Below are positions 1 through 6,540 of a DNA stretch of 6,659 nucleotides, one piece after another. Location of the stretch: NCBI GenBank assembly GCA_041920415.1, contig JBHGYD010000023.1, forward strand, positions 1 to 6,659, read 5' to 3'. Under the pieces are notes generated by a model. It saw only the letters and a program-made list of their open reading frames with translations, did not search any database and was not told where the DNA came from. A program made the translations under genes and the position numbers. This stretch comes from JBHGYD01 sp041920415 (GTDB lineage: Bacteria; Bacillota; Bacilli; Bacillales; Anoxybacillaceae). Every line of letters starts with the position of its first letter. Within the stretch, counting starts at the first letter, position 1.

Positions 1-10
1 AAGAAGAAAA

Positions 11-258
11 GTGAAGGCGAGCGTCTAACGCCGTAAGGAAAATGTTCTTCCGACGAGAAATGCTTGCATTTCGACGGAGGAAGGTTATTTTCCACTAGGC
101 GTTGCGAGCCGGAACTAGACAATGCGAAAAGCGGAGGCAACCTGCCTAACCGCGATGGGCAAATGTTCTTTGCCCGCAGAGGTGCTTGCACCTCGAGGGA
201 GAAGGTTATTTGACCCCGAGCGGTTGGTTGCCGGAGCTAGACAGCGAAAAGCGGAGGC
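11..258 (+). ncRNA. Two tandem structured-RNA units (~120 bp each) upstream of 5S rRNA
   Basis: Unit A (about 11-138) and unit B (about 136-258) share exact blocks about 121 bp apart: AATGTTCTT (41-49, 162-170), TGCTTGCA (61-68, 183-190), GAAGGTTATTT (80-90, 201-211) and GCGAAAAGCGGAGGC (124-138, 244-258). Between these blocks the paired arms differ but stay complementary. The apical hairpin is GAAATGC/GCATTTC (57-63/66-72) in A and GAGGTGC/GCACCTC (179-185/188-194) in B. The basal helix is AACGCC/GGCGTT (27-32/98-103) in A and AACCGC/GCGGTT (148-153/220-225) in B. The middle helix is GGAAAAT/ATTTTCC (37-43/87-93) in A and GGGCAAAT/ATTTG-CCC (157-164/208-216, one bulged A) in B. B adds GGCAACC/GGTTGCC (136-142/226-232). 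Compensatory change argues for a folded RNA, probably transcribed as part of the rRNA precursor. The strand is assumed from the 5S. I cannot name the family. The Bacillaceae-1 motif also lies near rRNA operons, but I do not see its RUCCU loops. No reading frame here is credible. Confidence 0.65.
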
Positions 259-291
259 AGTTCACTTCTTTTTGAATGCCTGTTATCTAGT

Positions 292-313
292 TTTGAAGGA
301 ACAATCCTTCAAA
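292..313 (+). other. Hairpin just upstream of 5S rRNA (precursor spacer)
   Basis: A perfect 9-bp stem, TTTGAAGGA (292-300) with TCCTTCAAA (305-313), closes on a four-base ACAA loop and ends three bases before the 5S. Similar hairpins stand before 5S genes in other bacilli. It probably belongs to the rRNA precursor and may help present the 5S ends for processing, which in Bacillus is done by RNase M5; that role is inferred. The stem is A/T-rich at its base and has no T-run after it, so it is not a terminator. Confidence 0.6.
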
Positions 314-316
314 TAG

Positions 317-433
<117 letters not shown>

Positions 434-441
434 TTAATAAG

Positions 442-479
442 AAAGAGATACCTATGTTTGAATAGGTATCTCTTTTTTT
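442..479 (+). terminator. rRNA operon rho-independent terminator
   Basis: A perfect 14-bp stem, AAAGAGATACCTAT (442-455) with ATAGGTATCTCTTT (462-475), has a six-base loop and a run of T through 479. It ends the rRNA operon. On the opposite strand the same hairpin is followed by TTTCTTATT, so it may also stop yaaC transcripts arriving from the right, although the T-run is poorer in that direction. Confidence 0.93.
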
Positions 480-514
480 ATACGTAGATGTATCAATTGA
501 GAATAACGTATAGT

Positions 515-1501
515 TTATGCAGAAGAAGAGGTTTGGAAGTTTTTCAATAAATACTCGTAAAGTAATAATGGGACTTTTTCTGATGTGACCGATAAAAATT
601 TCATGATAAAAGGATAGGCCTCGCTGGAATAAGAATGTAATAACTCACTCCACCATTCTGTTTCATAGCGAGAAATCATACTTAAGTTATATAATAATAA
701 ATAATGGGACATAATTTCAGGCATCTTAAACATTTCCCCTCGATAAATGGGTAAGCGGTATGCTTCATCATCTAAATTAAACATAAACGGTTCATATCCT
801 AATGGTTTGAATGTATATTGACTCGTTACTTGAATATAGTTGCCCTCTATTTGTATAGAATCTCTTTGTAGCCAGCTCCATTCTTTTGTTATGTAGTCCG
901 TAAAACGATCTAACGTCATATGGTAATCATCCAAAATTTTTGTTGGAATAAAAATTGTTCGGTTCAAAGGATTATACAAAACTTTTCTTGATATTATTTG
1001 ACTATAATAAGTTTCGAACAGTTCATGAAGTTCACTTATTCGCTGCAGTAATATCCGCATTTGAAACTTTTCTCCTGTTATTTGTTTCACATGAAACATT
1101 TTTTCAGAAAAATGAGTAAATAGACCGTGCTTTTGTATTTTTACTTCATCATCAAAAAATTCATAGTTCTGCTTTTTTCTTTTTCTTGTTGAAACACCAT
1201 GGGCTAAAACAGAAGTCGATTCAGGATAATCTGCATCGACAGTAAGGAGACAAGCTTTTAAAAGCTGAACCATTCCGTAAAATAAGAGAACTGGCTTAAT
1301 GGATACTGGAGCATTTTGAGCTGTTAAATAAAAATTTTGTCCATGCTGCAGGTAATAAAGAAAAGGATAACAGTTCGTATAGCTTTTTTGCATTGCGTCT
1401 TCTCTCCCTTTCTTTGTGTAACAACGACAAAGAAATTTTTGTGCAGTATTTGTAGAATGAAATGATGTGAAATTTATCCAAATGTCTTTGTAATAAGACA
1501 T
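515..1501 (-). CDS. yaaC: YaaC family protein of unknown function
   Basis: This 328-residue protein is recognised as YaaC by its position (reverse, between an rRNA operon and guaB, as in B. subtilis) and by family-like segments; the B. subtilis protein is about 315 residues. No function is established. No signal peptide or clear membrane segment is visible. A helical stretch with FYGMVQLLKACLL (74-86) followed by HG (101-102), and a C-terminal HYLLLYNLSMISRYETEWW block (266-284), recall all-helical HEPN-like proteins, but I see no definite RNase motif. The ATG is preceded by AGGGGGA at suitable spacing, supporting this start. It is monocistronic, diverges from guaB across about 130 bp, and converges on the 5S terminator. 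I could not pick a convincing promoter. Family assignment is fairly sure; function is unknown. Confidence 0.88.
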   Translation of the reverse strand: MSYYKDIWINFTSFHSTNTAQKFLCRCYTKKGREDAMQKSYTNCYPFLYYLQHGQNFYLTAQNAPVSIKPVLLFYGMVQLLKACLLTVDADYPESTSVLAHGVSTRKRKKQNYEFFDDEVKIQKHGLFTHFSEKMFHVKQITGEKFQMRILLQRISELHELFETYYSQIISRKVLYNPLNRTIFIPTKILDDYHMTLDRFTDYITKEWSWLQRDSIQIEGNYIQVTSQYTFKPLGYEPFMFNLDDEAYRLPIYRGEMFKMPEIMSHYLLLYNLSMISRYETEWWSELLHSYSSEAYPFIMKFLSVTSEKVPLLLYEYLLKNFQTSSSA

Positions 1502-1568
1502 ATTTAATTCCCCCTGTTTTTGAAATAAAATTTGAATTTAATGAAAAATTGAACATTTTTCTGATTCC

Positions 1569-1597
1569 TTGACAGTATTTTAACCAGTTGTTAAGCT
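1569..1597 (+). promoter_or_regulatory. Candidate sigma-A promoter of guaB
   Basis: A consensus -35 TTGACA (1569-1574) is followed after 17 bp by TAAGCT (1592-1597), a weak -10 with three of six matches. A-T-rich alternatives such as TAATAT (1603-1608) lie too far from the -35. The perfect -35 within the 129-bp gap makes the location likely, while the exact -10 is uncertain. No riboswitch-like leader fits between this promoter and the start codon, and I saw no clear PurR box. Confidence 0.55.
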
Positions 1598-1630
1598 ACT
1601 AATAATATTTCCGGATAAGGGGGAGAAAAC

Positions 1631-3097
1631 ATGTGGGAATCTAAATTTTTAAAAGAAGGGTTAACATTTGATGATGTTCTTCTTATTCCTGCAAAATCAG
1701 ATGTGTTGCCTCGTGATGTTGATGTCACAACACAATTAAGTAAGACATTACAACTTAATATCCCTATTCTTAGTGCGGGAATGGATACTGTCACAGAAGC
1801 AGAGATGGCTATTGCAATGGCACGTCAAGGCGGATTAGGAATTATCCATAAAAATATGTCCATCGAACAACAGGCAGAGCAAGTCGATAAAGTAAAACGT
1901 TCAGAACGAGGAGTCATTACCGATCCATTCTTTTTAACCCCTGAACATCAAGTGTATGATGCCGAATATTTAATGGGAAAATACCGCATTTCTGGTGTTC
2001 CGATTGTGAATAACGAAGTAGAACAAAAACTTGTTGGAATTATTACGAATCGTGACTTGCGCTTTATTCAAGATTATTCAACGAAAATATCCGATGTGAT
2101 GACGAAAGAAAATTTAATTACTGCCCCGGTAGGTACAACATTAGAAGAAGCAGAGAAAATTTTACAAAAGCACAAAGTAGAAAAATTGCCGCTTGTTGAT
2201 GAAAATGGCGTTCTTAAAGGTTTAATTACAATTAAAGATATTGAAAAAGTAATCGAGTTCCCGAATTCAGCAAAAGATGAAAAAGGTCGTTTATTAGTTG
2301 GTGCTGCTGTTGGAGTGACAGCAGATACGATGATCCGAGTGAAAAAGCTTGTTGAGGCAAATGTAGACGTCATTGTTGTTGATACAGCCCACGGACATTC
2401 AAAAGGAGTTCTCGAAACAGTCCGGAAAATTCGTGAGCAGTATCCGCATTTGAATATTATTGCTGGTAATGTCGCGACAGCAGAGGCGACACGCGACCTA
2501 ATTGAAGCAGGAGCAAACATTATTAAAGTGGGAATTGGACCAGGCTCCATCTGTACGACGCGCGTTGTCGCTGGTGTAGGAGTGCCACAAATTACAGCGA
2601 TTTATGATTGTGCGACAGAGGCGCGCAAATATGGTGTTCCAATCATCGCTGACGGCGGAATTAAATATTCAGGAGATATTGTAAAAGCTTTAGCGGCGGG
2701 TGCACATGCTGTTATGCTTGGAAGTTTATTAGCTGGAGTTACGGAAAGTCCAGGAGAAACAGAAATTTATCAAGGACGTCGTTTTAAAGTATATCGAGGT
2801 ATGGGGTCTGTTGCGGCTATGGAGAAAGGCAGCAAAGACCGTTACTTCCAAGAGGATAATAAAAAATTTGTTCCAGAAGGAATTGAAGGACGGGTTCCAT
2901 ATAAAGGACCGCTTGCTGATACGATTTACCAACTTGTTGGTGGTTTAAGAGCTGGTATGGGATATTGTGGAACAAAAAATTTAGAAGAATTACGGGAAAA
3001 AACACAATTTATTCGTATGACTGGTGCAGGATTGCGTGAAAGCCATCCACATGATGTACAAATTACAAAAGAAGCACCAAACTATTCTCTTTCATAA
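1631..3097 (+). CDS. guaB: Inosine-5'-monophosphate dehydrogenase
   Basis: GuaB oxidises IMP to XMP with NAD+, the rate-limiting step of guanine nucleotide synthesis, in the cytosol. The 488-residue length is normal. The TIM barrel begins at LTFDDVLLIPAKSDVLPRDV (about 11-30), is interrupted by two CBS domains (about 95-205), and resumes to the C-terminus. The IMP loop GIGPGSICTTR carries the catalytic Cys308. The mobile flap has GSKDRYFQE with the Arg404-Tyr405 dyad, and GMGSVAAMEKGS lies just before it. All key residues are present, so the enzyme should be active. A strong AAGGGGGAG (1617-1625) sits before the ATG. The gene has its own promoter and terminator and is the first of the rightward housekeeping genes, followed by dacA as in B. 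subtilis. CBS domains in this family bind adenine/guanine nucleotides and tune activity. Confidence 0.98.
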   Translation: MWESKFLKEGLTFDDVLLIPAKSDVLPRDVDVTTQLSKTLQLNIPILSAGMDTVTEAEMAIAMARQGGLGIIHKNMSIEQQAEQVDKVKRSERGVITDPFFLTPEHQVYDAEYLMGKYRISGVPIVNNEVEQKLVGIITNRDLRFIQDYSTKISDVMTKENLITAPVGTTLEEAEKILQKHKVEKLPLVDENGVLKGLITIKDIEKVIEFPNSAKDEKGRLLVGAAVGVTADTMIRVKKLVEANVDVIVVDTAHGHSKGVLETVRKIREQYPHLNIIAGNVATAEATRDLIEAGANIIKVGIGPGSICTTRVVAGVGVPQITAIYDCATEARKYGVPIIADGGIKYSGDIVKALAAGAHAVMLGSLLAGVTESPGETEIYQGRRFKVYRGMGSVAAMEKGSKDRYFQEDNKKFVPEGIEGRVPYKGPLADTIYQLVGGLRAGMGYCGTKNLEELREKTQFIRMTGAGLRESHPHDVQITKEAPNYSLS

Positions 3098-3121
3098 TCT
3101 TATTGATGTTTCTAAATTGAA

Positions 3122-3151
3122 GCGGAGGAATGTTCCTCCGTCTATTTTTTT
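3122..3151 (+). terminator. Rho-independent terminator after guaB
   Basis: CGGAGGAA (3123-3130) pairs with TTCCTCCG (3133-3140), with the tip bases probably open to form a four-base loop. A T-run (3145-3151) follows. It lies 25 bp after the guaB stop and should separate guaB from dacA, which has its own promoter just downstream. Confidence 0.85.
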
Positions 3152-3162
3152 ATATGAGAGTG

Positions 3163-3171
3163 TGTTACAAT
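3163..3171 (+). promoter_or_regulatory. Extended -10 promoter of dacA
   Basis: TGTTACAAT is an extended -10 element (TGN followed by TACAAT, five of six matches). The region 17 bp upstream is only a T-rich stretch belonging to the guaB terminator, so there is no good -35; extended -10 promoters tolerate this. A leader of roughly 20 nt would place the strong AAGGAGG close to the 5' end. Confidence 0.55.
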
Positions 3172-3197
3172 AACGTTTGTGTAAGGAGGTATAAACA

Positions 3198-4547
3198 GTG
3201 AAGCGAAATAAAAATATAATCATAAGTGTTTTGGCGATCTTTCTATTTGCAACCATCTTCCCGTTTGGCAAAGTGAAAGCGGCTCAAGATCCACTCAATA
3301 TTGAAGCAGATGCAGCCATACTTGTTGATACAAGTACCGGAAGAATTTTATATCAAAAGAATATTGATACGGTCCTTGGAATCGCAAGTATGACAAAAAT
3401 GATGACCGAATATTTGTTATTAGAAGCTATTAAAGAACATCGTGTGAAGTGGGATCAAGAATATACACCAAGTGATTACGTATACAGACTTTCCCAAGAT
3501 CGTGATTTATCGAATGTCCCTTTACGAAAAGATGGGAAATATACGGTTCGTGAACTTTATGAAGCAATGGCGATTTACTCAGCGAATGCAGCAACGGTTG
3601 CTATTGCTGAAATTGTTGGTGGTTCAGAAGAAAATTTTGTGAAAATGATGAACGAAAAAGCAAAAAAGCTAGGACTTAAAGACTATAAATTTGTGAATGC
3701 GACTGGATTAAGCAGCAAGGATTTACAAGGACTTCATCTAGAAGGAATGAATGAAAATGAAGAAAATGTGATGTCGGCACGGGCAGTCGCTACATTAGCT
3801 TATCATTTATTAAAAGAATACCCGCAAGTGTTAGAAACAGCGAGTACTCCGAAGAAAATATTTAGAGAAGGCACAGATGATCAAATTAAAATGGATAACT
3901 GGAACTGGATGTTACCAGGATTAGTTTATTCATATGAAGGAGTAGACGGACTCAAAACAGGCTATACGGAATTTGCTGGGTACTGTTTTACAGGAACGGC
4001 AAAGAGAAATGGCATTCGTTTTATTACGGTAGTGATGAATGCGAAAAGTAACGGAAAATCAACAATCGGGGCACGATTTGAACAAACAAGAAAATTACTA
4101 GATTACGGATTCAGCAACTACTCTTTAAAAGAACTTTATCCGGCTGGTTATCAACTAAAGGGTAAGTCTACATTACCAGTTGTGAAGGGAAAAGAAAAAT
4201 CAGTAACGATCGTAACGAAGAAACCTCTCTCTCTCGTTGTGAAAAATGGTGAAGAGAAAAATTATAAACCAGTGTACGTGATTGATAAAAAGAAATTAAC
4301 CAAAAACGGTGAATTGACCGCACCGATAAAAAAAGGTGAAAAAGTTGGGTACATGACCGTAAAATATATGGGCGAAGATAATTACGGTTATTTAACTCCA
4401 GATGGGGAAAATGCTGTTAAAGTAGATTTAGTCACTAAGAAAAATGTAGAAAAGGCAAATTGGTTTGTGCTTATGATGAGAGGAATTGGTGGATTATTCA
4501 GTGACGTTTGGACAAGCGTTGCGAAATTGGTAAAAGGTTGGTTTTAA
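3198..4547 (+). CDS. dacA: D-alanyl-D-alanine carboxypeptidase (PBP5 type)
   Basis: DacA removes the terminal D-alanine from peptidoglycan pentapeptides outside the membrane, limiting cross-linking. The 449-residue protein begins with a Sec signal peptide: KRNK, a hydrophobic core to about 23, and likely cleavage after KVKAA (25-29). The class-A penicillin-binding motifs are complete: SMTK with acylated Ser64 and Lys67, SAN at 128-130, and KTG at 253-255. A beta-rich C-terminal PBP5 domain follows (about 300-400), and the last 30 residues (WFVLMMRGIGGLFSDVW onward) form the amphipathic membrane anchor typical of the family. The start is GTG, eight bases after AGGAGG (3184-3189), and it places the signal peptide correctly. 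The gene stands alone between two terminators, downstream of guaB as in B. subtilis. Length matches vegetative PBP5 rather than the shorter sporulation paralogues. Confidence 0.97.
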   Translation: MKRNKNIIISVLAIFLFATIFPFGKVKAAQDPLNIEADAAILVDTSTGRILYQKNIDTVLGIASMTKMMTEYLLLEAIKEHRVKWDQEYTPSDYVYRLSQDRDLSNVPLRKDGKYTVRELYEAMAIYSANAATVAIAEIVGGSEENFVKMMNEKAKKLGLKDYKFVNATGLSSKDLQGLHLEGMNENEENVMSARAVATLAYHLLKEYPQVLETASTPKKIFREGTDDQIKMDNWNWMLPGLVYSYEGVDGLKTGYTEFAGYCFTGTAKRNGIRFITVVMNAKSNGKSTIGARFEQTRKLLDYGFSNYSLKELYPAGYQLKGKSTLPVVKGKEKSVTIVTKKPLSLVVKNGEEKNYKPVYVIDKKKLTKNGELTAPIKKGEKVGYMTVKYMGEDNYGYLTPDGENAVKVDLVTKKNVEKANWFVLMMRGIGGLFSDVWTSVAKLVKGWF

Positions 4548-4551
4548 AAAT

Positions 4552-4576
4552 GCTCCCTTATGAAAGGGGGCTTTTT
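4552..4576 (+). terminator. Rho-independent terminator after dacA
   Basis: GCTCCCTT (4552-4559) pairs with AAGGGGGC (4564-4571), including one G-T pair, around an ATGA loop, followed by five T (4572-4576). It begins four bases after the dacA stop codon and insulates pdxS from dacA transcription. Confidence 0.92.
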
Positions 4577-4600
4577 CCATATGGCTAGATGGTTTTTTTA

Positions 4601-4684
4601 TTGTGATTTTTGAAAAAATTGAGGTAAAATAAAGAAATGTAATCGAGATTATTTATTGTGAATTTTGTTATTTTCCAGTACAAT
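4601..4684 (+). promoter_or_regulatory. Candidate tandem promoters and repeat elements upstream of pdxS
   Basis: Two sigma-A-like promoters can be read. The distal one is TTGTGA (4601-4606), an 18-bp spacer and TAAAAT (4625-4630). The proximal one is TTGTGA (4656-4661), a 17-bp spacer and TACAAT (4679-4684). The proximal one is better spaced and leaves a leader of about 37 nt before GTG. ATTGTGATT (4600-4608) and AATCACAAT (4686-4694) are exact reverse complements, with a further ATTGTGA at 4655-4661, so regulator half-sites may be mixed with the promoters. No factor can be named. Confidence 0.5.
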
Positions 4685-4727
4685 TAATCACAATATGACT
4701 ACATAACGTAACTAGGAGGAATTACAG

Positions 4728-5612
4728 GTGGCAATTACAGGTACAGAGCGTGTAAAACGCGGTATGGCGGAAATGCAAAAAGGCGGCGTCATCATGGACG
4801 TAGTAAATGCGGAACAAGCAAAAATTGCGGAAGCTGCTGGTGCGGTAGCGGTTATGGCGTTAGAACGTGTTCCAGCTGATATTCGTGCGGCAGGCGGCGT
4901 TGCTCGTATGGCTGATCCAACCGTTATTGAAGAAGTAATGAAAGCAGTTTCGATTCCAGTTATGGCGAAAGCGCGTATCGGACATTACGTTGAAGCGCGT
5001 GTTCTTGAGGCATTAGGCGTCGATTACATTGACGAAAGTGAAGTATTAACTCCTGCTGATGAAGAATTCCATATTGATAAACGTCAATTTACCGTTCCAT
5101 TTGTTTGTGGCTGCCGTGATTTAGGTGAGGCGGCTCGTCGTATTGCGGAAGGTGCATCCATGCTTCGTACAAAAGGTGAACCAGGCACAGGAAATATCGT
5201 CGAAGCGGTTCGTCATATGCGAAAAGTGAATGCCCAAGTACGTAAAGTCGTAAGCATGAGTGAAGATGAATTAATGACAGAAGCGAAGAATTTAGGCGCT
5301 CCGTTTGAAGTATTGTTAGAAATTAAACGATTAGGTCGTCTCCCTGTCGTTAACTTTGCCGCGGGCGGTGTTGCGACTCCTGCTGATGCAGCGTTAATGA
5401 TGCATTTAGGAGCAGATGGTGTGTTTGTAGGTTCTGGTATTTTTAAATCAGAAAATCCTGAAAAGTATGCTCGGGCTATTGTTGAAGCAACCACACATTA
5501 CGAAGATTACGAGTTAATTGCTCACCTTTCAAAAGGTTTAGGTGGGGCGATGAAAGGAATTGATATTTCATCATTGTTGCCTGAACAGCGCATGCAAGAA
5601 CGCGGTTGGTAA
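4728..5612 (+). CDS. pdxS: Pyridoxal 5'-phosphate synthase, PdxS (synthase) subunit
   Basis: PdxS builds PLP (vitamin B6) from ribose 5-phosphate, glyceraldehyde 3-phosphate and ammonia supplied by PdxT, in a cytosolic complex of twelve PdxS and twelve PdxT. It is a TIM barrel of 294 residues, the usual length. Catalytic residues fall at family positions: Asp24 in GGVIMDV, Lys81 in VMAKARIGH (first Schiff base) and Lys149 in LRTKGEPGTGN (second Schiff base). The phosphate-binding loop NFAAGGVATPADAALMM and GADGVFVGSGIFKSE are also intact. The start is GTG, eight bases after AGGAGG (4714-4719), giving the standard N-terminus MAITGTERVKRGMAEMQKGG. pdxT follows after 17 nt, so the two are one operon, in keeping with the ribose-5-phosphate-dependent pathway of Bacillus. 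Confidence 0.99.
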   Translation: MAITGTERVKRGMAEMQKGGVIMDVVNAEQAKIAEAAGAVAVMALERVPADIRAAGGVARMADPTVIEEVMKAVSIPVMAKARIGHYVEARVLEALGVDYIDESEVLTPADEEFHIDKRQFTVPFVCGCRDLGEAARRIAEGASMLRTKGEPGTGNIVEAVRHMRKVNAQVRKVVSMSEDELMTEAKNLGAPFEVLLEIKRLGRLPVVNFAAGGVATPADAALMMHLGADGVFVGSGIFKSENPEKYARAIVEATTHYEDYELIAHLSKGLGGAMKGIDISSLLPEQRMQERGW

Positions 5613-5629
5613 TTAAAGGGGTAGACATT

Positions 5630-6208
5630 ATGGTGAAAATCGGAGTTTTAGGTTTGCAAGGTGCAGTTAGAGAACATGTACAATCCATTGAAGCATGCGG
5701 TGCTGAAGCAGTTGTCGTAAAAAAAGTGGAGCAACTTGAGAATATTGATGGTCTTATTATTCCAGGCGGCGAAAGCACAACGATGCGTCGCCTCATGGAC
5801 AAGTATGGGTTTATTGAGCCGTTAAAGGAGTTTGCTGCGAAAGGAAAGCCGATGTTTGGCACTTGCGCAGGTTTGATTATTTTAGCGAAACGAATTGTCG
5901 GCTATGATGAGCCACATCTCGGTTTAATGGACATTACGGTAGAACGTAATTCGTTTGGTCGCCAACGGGAAAGCTTTGAGGCCGAGCTTTCGATTGCTGG
6001 AATTGCCGATGACTTTGTTGGCGTGTTTATTCGCGCTCCTCATATTGTTGAAGTCGGCGAGGATGTAGAAATTTTGGCAAAACATGAAGATCGTATTGTC
6101 GCGGCAAGACAAGGACAGTTTTTAGGCTGTTCATTCCACCCTGAATTGACGGATGACCATCGCGTTACACAATATTTCATCAATATGGTGAAAGAAGCAA
6201 AAGCATAA
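5630..6208 (+). CDS. pdxT: Pyridoxal 5'-phosphate synthase, PdxT glutaminase subunit
   Basis: PdxT hydrolyses glutamine and channels the ammonia into PdxS. It is a class I glutamine amidotransferase of 192 residues. The triad is complete: Cys79 in FGTCAGLI, and His170 and Glu172 in SFHPELT. The loops GLQGAVREH (8-16) and PGGESTT, which contact glutamine, are also present. I chose the ATG at 5630 because it gives the family N-terminus MVKIGVLGLQG and sits nine bases after AAAGGGG (5614-5620). A TTG eight codons upstream (5606) would extend the protein and overlap pdxS, but it lacks a suitable ribosome binding site. No terminator separates it from pdxS, so co-transcription is expected. The next element is the serine T-box leader, as in B. 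subtilis where serS follows. Confidence 0.98.
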   Translation: MVKIGVLGLQGAVREHVQSIEACGAEAVVVKKVEQLENIDGLIIPGGESTTMRRLMDKYGFIEPLKEFAAKGKPMFGTCAGLIILAKRIVGYDEPHLGLMDITVERNSFGRQRESFEAELSIAGIADDFVGVFIRAPHIVEVGEDVEILAKHEDRIVAARQGQFLGCSFHPELTDDHRVTQYFINMVKEAKA

Positions 6209-6213
6209 AATAG

Positions 6214-6242
6214 TTGCATCTTGCGAAAACTTATAGTACATT
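6214..6242 (+). promoter_or_regulatory. Weak candidate promoter of the T-box transcript
   Basis: TTGCAT (6214-6219), a 17-bp spacer and TACATT (6237-6242) would start RNA near 6249, shortly before the T-box stem I. Both boxes are imperfect matches. There is no terminator between pdxT and this point, so some leader RNA may also come from pdxST read-through. Confidence 0.35.
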
Positions 6243-6273
6243 ATTTTTACTAAAAATTTCATGATTGCTAAAA

Positions 6274-6502
6274 CGATGAAAGGAACTAGTAGCAAGATGG
6301 CTTCTCTTCAGAGAGTCGGTGGGTGGTGCAAACCGATGGGAAGCGCTTGTGAATCCATCCTTGAGTAAAATGCCGAACGCTTTAAGGCAAGTAAGCATTT
6401 TCGGTGCAAAGCCGTTATCTGTTTGAGTGGAAGACATTTTGTCTTCAAGTAGGGTGGCAACGCGGGTTACTCTCGTCCCTTTTTAGGGATGGGAGTTTTT
6501 TA
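6274..6502 (+). promoter_or_regulatory. T-box riboswitch leader, serine-specific (UCC), serS type
   Basis: T-box leaders read tRNA charging: the specifier pairs with the anticodon, and an uncharged acceptor end stabilises an antiterminator. Stem I is readable: AAGGA/TCCTT at the base (6280-6284/6358-6362), CAAG/CTTG above (6293-6296/6346-6349), then GCTTC/GAAGC (6300-6304/6340-6344) and TCGGT/ACCGA (6316-6320/6332-6336). An AGTA motif is at 6288-6291 and AGAGAG at 6310-6315. The specifier-loop 3' side between helices is GAATCCA (6351-6357), making TCC (6354-6356, serine) the specifier, followed by the usual purine. Stem III is GAAGAC/GTCTTC (6430-6435/6441-6446). The T-box AGGGTGGCAACGCGG (6451-6465) has a TGGC bulge that pairs with GCCA, matching the G73 discriminator of tRNA-Ser. 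Codon and discriminator agree on serine. In relatives it controls serS, which is absent here. Confidence 0.95.
6469..6501 (+). terminator. T-box intrinsic terminator
   Basis: ACTCTCGTCCCT (6469-6480) pairs over 12 bp with AGGGATGGGAGT (6485-6496), including two G-T pairs, around a TTTT loop, followed by a T-run to 6501. It forms when tRNA-Ser is charged. It competes with the antiterminator built on the T-box sequence immediately upstream. Confidence 0.93.
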
Positions 6503-6519
6503 TTTGGAAAAAATAACAA

Positions 6520-6525
6520 AAAGGA
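6520..6525 (+). promoter_or_regulatory. Orphan Shine-Dalgarno at the expected serS start
   Basis: AAGGAG lies 18 bases after the T-box terminator, where serS translation should begin. No ATG, GTG or TTG follows at suitable spacing. CTG TTA GAA at 6532 faintly recalls the MLD start of SerRS, but the frame does not continue as SerRS and stops at 6643-6645. This suggests that the junction with foreign DNA lies within about 20 bases downstream. Confidence 0.5.
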
Positions 6526-6540
6526 GCATTCCTGTTAGAA

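Noticed and set aside
1..270. CRISPR array or tRNA genes at the left edge
   Set aside because: The repeats are about 120 bp long and contiguous rather than short repeats with unique spacers, and no tRNA cloverleaf or TTCRA arm was found.
122..316. 64-codon plus-strand open frame upstream of 5S
   Set aside because: It lies within the structured RNA repeat, has no ribosome binding site, runs up to the 5S gene, and has no family resemblance; the base changes between units follow pairing, not codons.
2074..2550. Long minus-strand frame inside guaB
   Set aside because: A mirror of guaB codon use; the plus-strand frame has complete IMPDH motifs.
4655..4694. Rex operator upstream of pdxS (TTGTGAA half-site)
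   Set aside because: Rex sites need TTGTGAA and TTCACAA a few bases apart; here the facing half is 26 bases away and lacks the full match.
5606..5629. TTG-started N-terminal extension of PdxT overlapping pdxS
   Set aside because: The extra eight residues are not seen in PdxT, no Shine-Dalgarno precedes the TTG, and the ATG at 5630 has one and gives the family N-terminus and catalytic numbering.
6351..6359. Isoleucine (ATC) as the T-box specifier
   Set aside because: ATC occurs in the same loop, but the position set by flanking helices and the GAA-NNN-A pattern gives TCC, and the TGGC bulge matches the G73 discriminator of tRNA-Ser rather than the A73 of tRNA-Ile.
6231..6437. 68-codon minus-strand frame over the T-box
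   Set aside because: It is antisense to a clearly structured T-box leader, with no ribosome binding site or family resemblance.
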